DNA of 64,000 bases from Liminaster sp017519885 (GTDB taxonomy: Bacteria; Bacteroidota; Bacteroidia; Bacteroidales; UBA3663). Shown here in pieces: positions 52,668 to 60,027 of the stretch (the first letter of the stretch is position 1; every line of letters starts with the position of its first letter). Position numbers and translations under genes: made by a program. The notes beneath the pieces were generated by a model. It was not told the origin of the DNA. It saw only the letters and a program-made list of their open reading frames with translations, and ran no database searches. The stretch is from positions 78,150 through 142,149 of the forward strand of contig JAFWRO010000036.1 in assembly GCA_017519885.1 (NCBI GenBank), given 5' to 3'.

Positions 52668-52802
52668 ATAATTATTTGTGGAAAATTCACCTAAAATGTA
52701 ACAAAAAAATGGTAGATTTTAAATATTTTTATGAAAGTTCGAGTTAATTTTAACGGTATATTCAAATAATACGCCATAAATCTGTGGAAATACATATATA
52801 TG

Positions 52803-52831
52803 AAAAAAGGCTGGTCATGAGGACCAGCCTT
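52803..52831 (-). terminator. Rho-independent terminator of the leucine-rich repeat gene
   Basis: AAGGCTGGTC and GACCAGCCTT form a perfect 10-pair stem with a 5-base loop, followed on the minus strand by a T6 tract. Confidence 0.85.
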
Positions 52832-52871
52832 GAGTTAATCTCTGATTATTGTCTAATGTCAGTTGATTACA

Positions 52872-54602
52872 TTATTTCACCAATACCTTCACGCTCTTCC
52901 CGCCGATTCTGACGATGGCGGCGGTGCCTGCGGGGAGGCGGGTATCGATTGAGGCAGAGCCATTCTGAGAGATAGCCGAGCCTGCTAGATTGCCATCGGT
53001 TGTAAAGATGGTGATATTGGTTTGGTCGTCAACGCCTTCAACATTAATCTGCCCACGATCAGTTTTTATAAGAACGGGGCGAGCTGGGATTTGAGCTAAG
53101 CCATCGGTGATACCCTCAGTCTTAGGCTGCTGGTCAATCCAGCAGAGTGCGGCTGTCGCTACGTCAGAATTGTCATATCCCGATTTTGTTGCATAAACGG
53201 TGATGGTATATGTCGCCGTAAGCGAAACCTTTGCATCGTAGTGTTTCTTAATGTCCGTGTCGGTGATTTCCGATACAAATTCTGCTCCCTCAGTCTCACT
53301 CTCGAAGATGAGCTGTCCATTCTGATAGCTGATGGTTGGAGTAGCACACTTGGGAGTCTCGGGCGTCTCTCCTTCAAGGGCAACAATGCTCTTAAAGTTC
53401 TTCCATGGCTCTTTTTCCTTATAAGCATTGACAGAACCGGTGGGCACGTGAAGGGTGGCAAATTCAATATATGAGTCTTGGAATGCGGCATCACTTGTCG
53501 AAGGAACGTTCGTCGCAAGACAAAAAACATCTGTAAGTTCTGGGCATGAAGCAAAGGCTCTAGAAGAAATACCTCTTGTCGCACTACCAATAGTGATAGT
53601 GGTCAGGCCTTTACACCCGTAAAAAGCATCTTCTCCAATTAAAGTTACACTATTGGGTATAATGATTGAGCTTAGGCTACTACAAAGGTGGAAAGCTCTT
53701 TCCCCTATTGAAGTAACACTTTGAGGGATAGTAACGGAAGTCAGGCCTGTACAACCGACAAAAGTATAAGAAGTGATTTCAGTTACACTATTTGGTATTG
53801 TGACAGTTGTTAGACTGGTACAATCGGCGAAAGCAGACCCGCCTATATTTTTGACACCATTAGGAATTAAGATTGTGTTCAAGTCAGTGCATTCAGCAAA
53901 GGCATAAGCTCCAATCGTAACCACGCTATTAGGAATATTAACAGAGGTTAGTTTACTACATTTTTGGAATGCATGCCATCCAATTCTCATAATGCCTTTT
54001 TGTAAATTGATGGTTGTCATAGCATCACAAAAATAAAAAGCATACTCATCTATTACTGTTACACTATTAGGAATAGTAATGGTGGTAAGGCTACTACAAC
54101 CTGAGAATGCGTATTTTCCTATATATGTCACACTGTTAGGGATGGTAATTGAAGTTAAGGCCCTACAACTAGAAAATGCACAGTCACTAATTTTGGTTAC
54201 GCTTTCTGAAATAGTAACTGAAGTCAGACCATAGCAATTGCTGAAAACATATTCCCCAATATTTGTAACGCTATTGGGTATAGTGACTGAAGTCAGACCT
54301 TCACAAGCGTAGAAAGCATAAGTTCCTATTGATAACACACTACTTGGAATAGTGACCGAGGTCAAGTCTTTACAGTAACGAAAAGCATAATTACCTATAG
54401 ATGTCACACTGTATTCGTTTCCTTCATATACTATTGAGGCAGGAATATCAACAATTCCAACATAAAGATTTGGGTTTATTGTTACCTCGGCTGCATTTCC
54501 TTTTGGTACAATTTTGTAATAGATGCCATCAATTTCCACAGCATCTGCAAATGCTACCAACGGCAGCAGAACCAATAAAAGAGAAAGGAATATTTTTTTC
54601 AT
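52872..54602 (-). CDS. BspA-like leucine-rich repeat protein with C-terminal secretion domain
   Basis: The 576-residue protein has a signal peptide (MKKIFLSLLLVLLPLVAFA). About a dozen 23-residue BspA-type (LRR_5) repeats run from about residue 60 to 370 (LTSVTIPNSVTNIGEYVFSN and similar). Next comes a CATPTISYQNGQLIFES region with a strand-rich domain, common in Prevotella surface proteins as I recall. The C-terminal ~75 residues (ITIFTTDGNLAGSAI, LPAGTAAIVRIGGKSVKVLV) resemble a type IX secretion CTD. It is probably exported and attached to the cell surface for adhesion. The coding sequence is AT-richer than its neighbours. Confidence 0.88.
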   Translation of the reverse strand: MKKIFLSLLLVLLPLVAFADAVEIDGIYYKIVPKGNAAEVTINPNLYVGIVDIPASIVYEGNEYSVTSIGNYAFRYCKDLTSVTIPSSVLSIGTYAFYACEGLTSVTIPNSVTNIGEYVFSNCYGLTSVTISESVTKISDCAFSSCRALTSITIPNSVTYIGKYAFSGCSSLTTITIPNSVTVIDEYAFYFCDAMTTINLQKGIMRIGWHAFQKCSKLTSVNIPNSVVTIGAYAFAECTDLNTILIPNGVKNIGGSAFADCTSLTTVTIPNSVTEITSYTFVGCTGLTSVTIPQSVTSIGERAFHLCSSLSSIIIPNSVTLIGEDAFYGCKGLTTITIGSATRGISSRAFASCPELTDVFCLATNVPSTSDAAFQDSYIEFATLHVPTGSVNAYKEKEPWKNFKSIVALEGETPETPKCATPTISYQNGQLIFESETEGAEFVSEITDTDIKKHYDAKVSLTATYTITVYATKSGYDNSDVATAALCWIDQQPKTEGITDGLAQIPARPVLIKTDRGQINVEGVDDQTNITIFTTDGNLAGSAISQNGSASIDTRLPAGTAAIVRIGGKSVKVLVK

Positions 54603-54632
54603 AATTGTGGGTGTATAATTATTTTTCAGCCG

Positions 54633-54664
54633 CAAAGATAATCAATATTTTTAATATGGCCAAA
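54633..54664 (-). promoter_or_regulatory. Bacteroidetes-type promoter of the leucine-rich repeat gene
   Basis: Minus-strand TTTG (54661-54664), a 20-base spacer and TATCTTTG (54633-54640), 30 bases before the start. Confidence 0.8.
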
Positions 54665-54729
54665 CAGAATGGAAAATATTTCGATTTTTTTGTCAAAAAT
54701 AAGATTTGGACAATTTGGATACGCAATAG

Positions 54730-54768
54730 CGTAAAACGTAAAACGTAAAATGCGTAAAATCACACAGT
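54730..54768. repeat. TTTTACG-type repeat, inverted copy
   Basis: GCGTAAAACGTAAAACGTAA units ending AAAATCACACA. The reverse complement matches the copy at 46924-46959, including its TGTGTGATTTTACG start. Confidence 0.75.
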
Positions 54769-54904
54769 ATTTCTATGTGCAAAGGAATGACCGGGAGAAG
54801 GGGAACAATGGATGAACTTAGAAAGGAAGATTTTTATATTTAAAAAAAGACCAACAACAATTACTGTACTATATTATTATACATGTACCATATAAAATAT
54901 ATAT

Positions 54905-54936
54905 CATTTTACGCTTTTTACGTTTTACATTTTACG
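54905..54936. repeat. TTTTACG-type repeat, direct copy
   Basis: ATTTTACGCTTTTTACGTTT and following units, 137 bases from and inverted to the copy at 54730. Confidence 0.75.
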
Positions 54937-55048
54937 GTTCGGAGGCTAAAATAACAACAAAAGTGAAAGATTTGGATGATATCTTCGGCTCACAAATATC
55001 ATAAAATTCTTAATTTGTTATAAAAATGTGAAAATATTGACGAAAAAA

Positions 55049-55080
55049 TTTGGATATATCCGAATTATTTATCAATTTTG
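55049..55080 (+). promoter_or_regulatory. promoter with palindromic operator before the toxin-antitoxin-like operon
   Basis: TTTG (55049-55052), a 20-base spacer and CAATTTTG (55073-55080, one mismatch to TAnnTTTG), 23 bases before the start at 55104. The perfect palindrome GGATATATCC (55052-55061) overlaps the -33 box and could be the site at which the HTH protein represses its own operon. Confidence 0.6.
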
Positions 55081-55103
55081 CGGCGGTTAAAAGAACAAAA
55101 ACA

Positions 55104-55601
55104 ATGAAATTCGAATTAGCAGATCTTACCAATTTCTTTGAAAGAGATGATGGGACATGCAAAGGGCATGTCTATTCCGTCATCATTGGGGATGAGGAGG
55201 ATACAATATTCGAACAGTTTATAGCGGAAAACGAGACACAGTATAGTGAGGAAATAGAAGAAATTTTGAATCGGCTTACTGTTATGGTTCAAGATACTGG
55301 ATTCCTACGCAATCAATTCAAACATAACGAAGGCGCTGCTGGAGATGGTGTTGCCGCATTGCGCGTCAAACAAATGCGACTCTACCTTTATTATAATGAT
55401 AGGACAGCAATTATTGTCGGTTCTGGAGGCTACAAACCTCCTGAAGCACATGCTTATCAGGAAGTCCCAGAACTAAATAAAAAGGCCGGGTTAATGAAAA
55501 GCATTGCAAAAGCTATCGGTGACGCTGTAAAAGAGAGAGACCTATGGTTTTTGGAAGATGGTAGTATTGAAGAAACAGAATTTTTAGATTTACAGATATG
55601 A
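55104..55601 (+). CDS. RelE/HigB-like putative toxin
   Basis: The 165-residue protein has no signal or membrane segment. Its second half has ALRVKQMRLYLYYNDRTAII followed by GSGGYKPPEAHAYQE and a terminal helix region. The strand pattern and the LRLYY-like core resemble RelE/HigB-type toxins (ribosome-dependent mRNA endonucleases), although the protein is longer than most. The N-terminal third is acidic. It is the first gene of the operon and its stop overlaps the next start (ATGA), as is usual for higBA order (toxin first). The toxin call rests on layout and local pattern only. Confidence 0.5.
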   Translation: MKFELADLTNFFERDDGTCKGHVYSVIIGDEEDTIFEQFIAENETQYSEEIEEILNRLTVMVQDTGFLRNQFKHNEGAAGDGVAALRVKQMRLYLYYNDRTAIIVGSGGYKPPEAHAYQEVPELNKKAGLMKSIAKAIGDAVKERDLWFLEDGSIEETEFLDLQI

Positions 55602-56020
55602 AAGTTAAGACTAAAAGCTCAAGCATCCTTGAGCGTATGATGGGAAAGAGGGATGAGAAGGCACTGAACAGGACAAGAGCAAGAATGCTTGTAGCCGCGA
55701 AAATCGCTGAAGCGGCACAAAATAAAGGTTTAACACAAAAAAAACTCGCTGCCCTTGTCAACAAGACTGAATCAGAAGTGTCGGAGTACTTGTCTGGCGA
55801 ACGCAATATGACTATCGATGCAATCGCTGATTTCGAATATGCTTTGGGAATAACTATATTGAATGTGGCTCGACCAAGGGTTATTAATATGAAGGTTATT
55901 GAAGAATCTGCTCAAGTATCTCCTCGTCGAAAATATACATTGACGTCCCATAACTTCATCAAATATGATGATTCGTTAAACAATGAATATAAACCTTCCT
56001 GTTTATCTCTTGCGCTATGA
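55598..56020 (+). CDS. XRE-family HTH protein, putative antitoxin with C-terminal tail
   Basis: The 140-residue protein has a helix-turn-helix domain at about residues 31-86 (GLTQKKLAALVNKTESEVSE; SGERNMTIDAIADFEYALGI). A tail of about 50 residues with hydrophobic and aromatic patches follows (RRKYTLTSHNFIKYDD; ending CLSLAL). Such a tail is what known chaperone-dependent antitoxins carry as a chaperone-addiction region. It overlaps the preceding and the following genes by four bases each (ATGA), so all three are tightly coupled. Antitoxin and repressor roles are inferred from family and order. Confidence 0.7.
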   Translation: MKVKTKSSSILERMMGKRDEKALNRTRARMLVAAKIAEAAQNKGLTQKKLAALVNKTESEVSEYLSGERNMTIDAIADFEYALGITILNVARPRVINMKVIEESAQVSPRRKYTLTSHNFIKYDDSLNNEYKPSCLSLAL

Positions 56021-56448
56021 ACATTAATTATGCACTTCGGAAGATTACGGAGACGGAGTTTCGATTCAACTACGATTTTGACTATAGATCCTTTGACCCG
56101 AAGGAATTAGGTTTTCAGCTTGGTCAGAACATCAAGGCAGAATTGAATGAAAATCTTTTGAAAGTATCATTTACCGTAGTTTATATCTATTCCGATAATG
56201 AGATTGAATTAGCAAGAAACTCTGTCTGCCTGGATTTCTATCTTGATCCAATTAATGATGTCATTAAATTGGATGAGAATGATAATGTCATTACAGGCCA
56301 AGAAGATTTGATTGATACTTTTCTGAACATAACCATTGGTACATTAAGAGGAATAATGATGAAAAATCTGAAGAATACTCCTCTTGAACAATATTACCTA
56401 CCATTAATACCCAGGAAGTTCTTTCAAAAGTTAAGAAAAGAATCTTGA
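56017..56448 (+). CDS. SecB-like putative chaperone
   Basis: The 143-residue protein has a beta-rich N-terminal part (EFRFNYDFDY; KVSFTVVYIYSDNEIELARN; SVCLDFYLDP) and a C-terminal helix region IDTFLNITIGTLRGIMMKNL that leads to a hydrophobic YLPLIPRKFF. This order, and the final Pro-containing block after the long helix, resembles SecB and SecB-like chaperones, which bind unfolded clients. In toxin-antitoxin-chaperone systems a SecB-like protein follows the antitoxin gene, which is the case here. Similarity is by eye, so fold confirmation is required. A strong terminator follows at 56460. Confidence 0.5.
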   Translation: MNINYALRKITETEFRFNYDFDYRSFDPKELGFQLGQNIKAELNENLLKVSFTVVYIYSDNEIELARNSVCLDFYLDPINDVIKLDENDNVITGQEDLIDTFLNITIGTLRGIMMKNLKNTPLEQYYLPLIPRKFFQKLRKES

Positions 56449-56459
56449 ACCAATAAAAC

Positions 56460-56496
56460 AGCCAGAACAAAGCGATTTTGTTTTGGCTATTTTTTG
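56460..56496 (+). terminator. Rho-independent terminator of the toxin-antitoxin-like operon
   Basis: AGCCAGAACAAA pairs over 12 positions with TTTGTTTTGGCT around a 5-base loop, then TATTTTTT. Confidence 0.85.
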
Positions 56497-56527
56497 TGCT
56501 TTTTTTCTCAAAAAACTCCCCGAAAAA

Positions 56528-56559
56528 TTTGGAAATCTCACAAAAAATTACTAACTTTG
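56528..56559 (+). promoter_or_regulatory. Bacteroidetes-type promoter of the DUF6261 gene
   Basis: TTTG (56528-56531), a 20-base spacer and TAACTTTG (56552-56559). It leaves a leader of about 135 bases, GC-rich and unexplained. Confidence 0.75.
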
Positions 56560-56701
56560 CACCGTGAAAATCAAAGGAATAGGAGCAGTCCGGAATGCGA
56601 CTTGAACGGCGAGTTTTCACCACGGGAACTGACCCGGCCGGCAGGGACCGCACAGAGATTTCACTCGTTTTATTGTATTAACCTAAACTTTTGCAAAGAC
56701 T

Positions 56702-57730
56702 ATGTTTTCAATCAATTCCAACTTCTCGATCTCGCGCCTGAACAACGCCGAGATCACGGCTTTCTACATCAACCTGCAGAAGGCCATCACCACCAACGAC
56801 CCCACGAAGCTGGGCGTCGTCGGCATTCTGCCGGCATTCGGCAGCAAGCTGCAGGAGCTCATCGACCGCGTCTATGTGAGCCAGGGCTCGGAGTTCACCG
56901 CTGCTATGAAGGCGGCTGATGACCGCCGCTGCCTCATCTTCCGACGCATCCGCCTGCGCCTGCAGATGGTCGAGGTGGCCGAGCAGAACGAGGCGCTGCT
57001 TGCCATCCAGGACGTGGTGCGCGCCCACCTGCTCTCGAAGTACGTGGCCACCGTCACCTCGAAGGCCTACCAGGAGCGCACCTCCATCCTCCAGGGCTTC
57101 ATCCTCGACCTAAACGAGAAGCTCGGCGACAGCGGCATCGCCACCCTGGGCCTTGCCGAAGACATCACGGCGCTCGAGGATGCCAACAACGAGTTCATCG
57201 CCGCCTACGCCCAGCGCACCGCCGAGAAGGCCGAGGGCAACATGGGCGTGACCCTGCGCCTGCGCGACGAGATGTACGACATCTACCTCCAGATGATCTA
57301 CACGGTGCAGTACCTCGCCAACTCGACCGACGAGGCGAATGCCGAGAAGGCCACCGCCTGCCAGGCGTTCATCGCCCACGTCAACGTCCTGCTCAGCGAT
57401 GCGAAGAAGCGACTCGAACAGCGCCTCAGCGGTGGCGACACCGAGGGCGAGGGCTCGAACGAAGGTGGCGATTCTTCAAGCGCTACGGATTCATCGGATT
57501 CAACGGATTCTGGTGGGTCGGGCAGCGGCTCGGGTGAAGGTCACACAGACACCACAGAACCCACAGATAACGGTGGGTCGAACGGCGGGTCAAGCAATGG
57601 CGGAACGAGCAACCCCTCGAACCCCTCGAACCCTTCGAACTCCTCGAACCCCTCCGAAGGAGGTAACTCTTCCGACCCGAACCAGCCCTCGGAGAACGGC
57701 GTCGTAAATGGTGACGAGGTCAGCTTCTAA
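56702..57730 (+). CDS. DUF6261 family protein with low-complexity tail
   Basis: The 342-residue protein is helical for its first ~240 residues (SISRLNNAEITAFYINLQKA; KLQELIDRVYVSQGSEFTAA; RDEMYDIYLQMIYTVQYLAN), matching the DUF6261 family found in Prevotella and Bacteroides, of unknown function. From about residue 245 the sequence is G/S/D/N/T-rich and repetitive (GGDSSSATDSSDSTDSGGSG; SNPSNPSNPSNSSNPSEGG). These last parts are encoded by DNA repeats also present between genes. The coding sequence is much GC-richer than the operon before it. It is followed 3 bases later by a small HTH protein. Confidence 0.75.
   Translation: MFSINSNFSISRLNNAEITAFYINLQKAITTNDPTKLGVVGILPAFGSKLQELIDRVYVSQGSEFTAAMKAADDRRCLIFRRIRLRLQMVEVAEQNEALLAIQDVVRAHLLSKYVATVTSKAYQERTSILQGFILDLNEKLGDSGIATLGLAEDITALEDANNEFIAAYAQRTAEKAEGNMGVTLRLRDEMYDIYLQMIYTVQYLANSTDEANAEKATACQAFIAHVNVLLSDAKKRLEQRLSGGDTEGEGSNEGGDSSSATDSSDSTDSGGSGSGSGEGHTDTTEPTDNGGSNGGSSNGGTSNPSNPSNPSNSSNPSEGGNSSDPNQPSENGVVNGDEVSF
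57479..57511. repeat. in-frame CGGATT repeat shared with an intergenic copy
   Basis: AGCGCTACGGATTCATCGGA and a further CGGATT unit encode SATDSSDSTDS. The first 13 bases recur exactly at 58740-58752 outside any gene. Confidence 0.75.
57604..57660. repeat. in-frame CCCCTCGAA repeat in the DUF6261 gene
   Basis: Five 9-base units (AACCCCTCG, AACCCTTCG, AACTCCTCG) encode SNPSNPSNPSN. They are the complement of the AGGTTCGAA intergenic family. Confidence 0.85.
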
Positions 57731-57733
57731 ACG

Positions 57734-58144
57734 ATGAAGCCGATAGTGACCAGCGTCGAGGAGCTGTACGACAGGAAGGACGGGACTGGCGAGGTCCTCC
57801 TCGACGAGATGGCGGAATGCCTGCGCAAGACGCGGATCATCGCGGTGGCCGATCTGGCTACGCTGATGGATGTCGATGCTCACCAGCTCAACCAGGCGGT
57901 GCGCCTGCTGACGGGGATGACGACGCGCGACGTCATCAACCGATGGCGACTGCTCCAGGCTCAGGAACTGCTGCAAGGAAAGGCAAAGGAAGCTGCTTTC
58001 GACAATGGCGGCGGGTCTAAGGGAGCCTCAAAGGATGAGCGCATACGCCGCCTGAATGCGGCGGCACGGCGCTGCGGATGGCGGTCCTACCGCGTGCTGC
58101 TCAAGGTGGCTCACCGATATGGGGTAAAGCTCGAAATATTGTGA
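57734..58144 (+). CDS. small helix-turn-helix (AraC-like) protein
   Basis: The 136-residue protein has a likely DNA-binding region at about residues 23-85 (ECLRKTRIIAVADLATLMDV, HQLNQAVRLLTGMTTRDVIN, RWRLLQAQELL). This looks like the helix pair of AraC-type regulators. A second helical part follows (RLNAAARRCGWRSYRVLLKV). It starts 3 bases after the DUF6261 stop, so they form one operon. No ligand-binding domain is visible. A terminator follows at 58168. Confidence 0.6.
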   Translation: MKPIVTSVEELYDRKDGTGEVLLDEMAECLRKTRIIAVADLATLMDVDAHQLNQAVRLLTGMTTRDVINRWRLLQAQELLQGKAKEAAFDNGGGSKGASKDERIRRLNAAARRCGWRSYRVLLKVAHRYGVKLEIL

Positions 58145-58167
58145 GAATGCTCACTCTCAGTGAAGGA

Positions 58168-58199
58168 AAAGGGTCCGCATCGTTTGGTGCGGGCCCTTT
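58168..58199 (+). terminator. hairpin terminator after the HTH gene
   Basis: AAAGGGTCCGCA pairs with TGCGGGCCCTTT (one G-T pair) around an 8-base loop, then GTTTGT. Confidence 0.75.
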
Positions 58200-58256
58200 G
58201 TTTGTAGATGGCGGATATTGCGGGGAGGGGTGCTCCGCGCGGGACGGAGGGGATGT

Positions 58257-58274
58257 GCAGCCAAACATGGCTGC
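58257..58274. repeat. GCAGCCAA palindromic repeat, copy 3
   Basis: GCAGCCAAACATGGCTGC, the same frame of palindrome as at 21114, 21152 and 61360. Confidence 0.75.
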
Positions 58275-58310
58275 GACAAGAACAAACGGGACAAGGCGGG
58301 TCGGGGCGAG

Positions 58311-58416
58311 ATTGCTCCGCGCGGTACGAAGGGGAGCAATCCTGCGGCGAGGCTGCTCCGCTTGGTACGAAGGGGGACAATCCTGCGGCGAGGCCGCTCC
58401 GCTTGGTACGAAGGGG
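58311..58416. repeat. 41-base tandem repeat, two and a half units
   Basis: Units at 58311-58351 and 58352-58392 differ by a few bases and a third, partial unit runs to 58416. Each contains GCTCCGCTTGGTACGAAGGG and AATCCTGCGGCGAG. A degenerate related stretch starts near 58229. The 276-base gap 58145-58420 otherwise holds the terminator and a palindrome copy. Confidence 0.85.
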
Positions 58417-58420
58417 TGTT

Positions 58421-58615
58421 TTACCCATTCCTCTTCCGGTGCAGATAGCGGAGGACGAAGAAGAGGGAGACGAGGATGACGGCTTCGATGGTGGCGATGA
58501 GGGCGAAGTCGTCGGGAAGGTGGCCGTGATTCTGCTTGATGGAGAGGATCAGGACGGCGATGAAAAAGATAGCCAGGGCAAGGGGCATCACAATATATTT
58601 GGGAAGTTTGCGCAT
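58421..58615 (-). CDS. small two-span membrane protein
   Basis: The 64-residue protein has two hydrophobic segments (YIVMPLALAIFFIAVLILSI and LIATIEAVILVSLFFVL) and a basic end LRYLHRKRNG. I do not recognise a family. I start at 58615 (MRKLPKY). It is isolated, with GC-rich repeats downstream and a repeat-rich stretch upstream. Confidence 0.55.
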   Translation of the reverse strand: MRKLPKYIVMPLALAIFFIAVLILSIKQNHGHLPDDFALIATIEAVILVSLFFVLRYLHRKRNG

Positions 58616-58649
58616 GGTTTTATTTTTTATCACGAATTTGCGAATTAAA

Positions 58650-58830
58650 GAATTATTTTTCTTTCAACACGAATTATCATGAATTGACCACGAATTTATC
58701 ATGAATTAAATTTTTATCAAGAATTTGAGAATTAGAGAAAGCGCTACGGATTAAGCGGATTTATCGGATTTTTTGTATGGCTGAACGAATAATCTGGTTA
58801 ATCTGTTTTAATCTGTAGAGTGCTTAAAGA
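58650..58830. repeat. mixed dispersed repeats (CACGAATT and CGGATT types)
   Basis: CACGAATTATCATGAATTGA-like units (58650-58735) are followed by AGCGCTACGGATTAAGCGGA and further CGGATT / AATCTG units (58740-58818). They occupy nearly the whole 253-base gap before the exonuclease gene. Confidence 0.75.
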
Positions 58831-58868
58831 AAATTCGATAATTCGTGAGATAAAAGGGATGAGAGTTA

Positions 58869-59492
58869 TCACATCCCCTGCTTGATGATGTCGTGACCGC
58901 GGGTCATGAGGGCTTCGTAGATCTCGACACAGGCGATGGCATCGAGGGAGGCATAGGCGAGCTGGCGAGGATTGAGCTGGTCGGCCTCCCAGTTGGTGAG
59001 GCGCTGGCGCTTGCTGAGCTTGAGGCCGAAGAGAAGGGCGTAGATCTTGGCAAGACTGAGGTCATCGATGCCGTAGGTCTTGACCAGCTGCTGCAGTTCG
59101 ATGAAGCCCTTGGGTTCGAGCTCCTCGTCCCACTTTCGCAGGTTCTTGAAATCGTCCTGCGTGGAAAGGCCCACCTTCACCACATTGGCATCCTCGAGCA
59201 GCGCCTTCAGGCAATCGGGGAACTCCTTGATCTTGTTGAGCCTGAAGAGATAGCACACCTTTCCGACCGAAAGCTGCACCAGGCAAACACGATAGGTCAC
59301 GCCCTTCTGGAACGAGGGACGTGTCTCGGTGTCGAACCCGACAATCATACCCGATTCGCGTATCTGGCGCACAGCAATCTCTGCCTGTTCGACGTTGATG
59401 ACCGTCACAGGATAGCCGGCGAACTCCTTTGTGGGGAGGTCGGCAAGTTCCTCTTTGCTGATGGTGTTATGAAAAGTCTGCGATGTCGGCAT
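58869..59492 (-). CDS. 3'-5' exonuclease, DEDD/RNase D-like
   Basis: The 207-residue protein has the DEDD exonuclease motifs: GFDTETRPSF (Exo I, about residue 52), VGLSTQDDFKNLRKW (Exo II), and LAYASLDAIACVEIYEAL (Exo III with the YxxxD pattern). There is no HRDC domain, so it is shorter than RNase D. It probably trims RNA or DNA 3' ends. Its start overlaps the DUF5063 gene end by 26 bases. Confidence 0.88.
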   Translation of the reverse strand: MPTSQTFHNTISKEELADLPTKEFAGYPVTVINVEQAEIAVRQIRESGMIVGFDTETRPSFQKGVTYRVCLVQLSVGKVCYLFRLNKIKEFPDCLKALLEDANVVKVGLSTQDDFKNLRKWDEELEPKGFIELQQLVKTYGIDDLSLAKIYALLFGLKLSKRQRLTNWEADQLNPRQLAYASLDAIACVEIYEALMTRGHDIIKQGM

Positions 59493-60027
59493 CTTCTTCG
59501 TCTTCGGCTTTAGTATATAACAAATCGTGAAGTGGTCGCATCACATTCACGAGGCACTGTCCCCAATAGTTGCAGAAATTTTCGCGAACCTTCACGATGG
59601 CATCGTTCATGGCCTCTTCGTTGCGATCGGCAAAAACCGCCACAAAGTTCTTGAGATCCTGATAGATGTCGGCCAAATCTTCGCTGATGGTATGCGTCAT
59701 GGCACCTTCGCTGTACTGCATATCGGGCGTGAACACTTCGAGATATTCGTCGTCACCCTTCAAAAGACGCCACACCATCTGGCGCACCTCCTCGTAGTCG
59801 TCTTCGCTGACCGTGATGGGCAAATCGAAATAACCTGAATCATCGAGACGGGGAAGAAGTGATGCCTTGACGTAGATCAGCGGCAGGAGCCGGGTGATCT
59901 GTTCAAGGAACTTGCGGCGAGTAGTTCCTGAGAGAGACAGTTTCTCAAGAAACAGGCAATATTCGGCCGACACAGTGACCATATCGATCACGACGGGTGA
60001 ATAGATTGGATTATCTTGCGATTTCAT
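59467..60027 (-). CDS. DUF5063 family protein
   Basis: The 186-residue, acidic, helical protein (VVIDMVTVSAEYCLFLEKLS; RRKFLEQITRLLPLIYVKAS; SEDLADIYQDLKNFVAVFAD) matches the DUF5063 family of unknown function found beside exonuclease genes. It overlaps the exonuclease by 26 bases and nadD by four (ATGA), so the three are coupled. No catalytic motif is visible. Confidence 0.8.
   Translation of the reverse strand: MKSQDNPIYSPVVIDMVTVSAEYCLFLEKLSLSGTTRRKFLEQITRLLPLIYVKASLLPRLDDSGYFDLPITVSEDDYEEVRQMVWRLLKGDDEYLEVFTPDMQYSEGAMTHTISEDLADIYQDLKNFVAVFADRNEEAMNDAIVKVRENFCNYWGQCLVNVMRPLHDLLYTKAEDEEDADIADFS

Larger units (their letters stand above)
54603..55103. other. 501-base AT-rich intergenic region
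   Basis: It contains the LRR-gene promoter, two TTTTACG repeat clusters in inverted orientation (54730-54768 and 54905-54936) and the promoter with palindrome of the next operon (55049-55080). No gene or structured RNA is visible in the rest. Confidence 0.6.

Noticed and set aside
55020..55103. Upstream start for the putative toxin (18 extra residues)
   Set aside because: The extra codons overlap the promoter and palindrome; the ATG at 55104 follows an A-rich leader at a suitable distance.
58311..58416. Possible CRISPR array
   Set aside because: Units are directly contiguous with no unique spacers and no cas gene is present.
58208..58648. Open frames through the GC-rich 41-base tandem repeats
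   Set aside because: They exist because the repeat unit has no stop codons in some frames; the peptides are repetitive and without domains.
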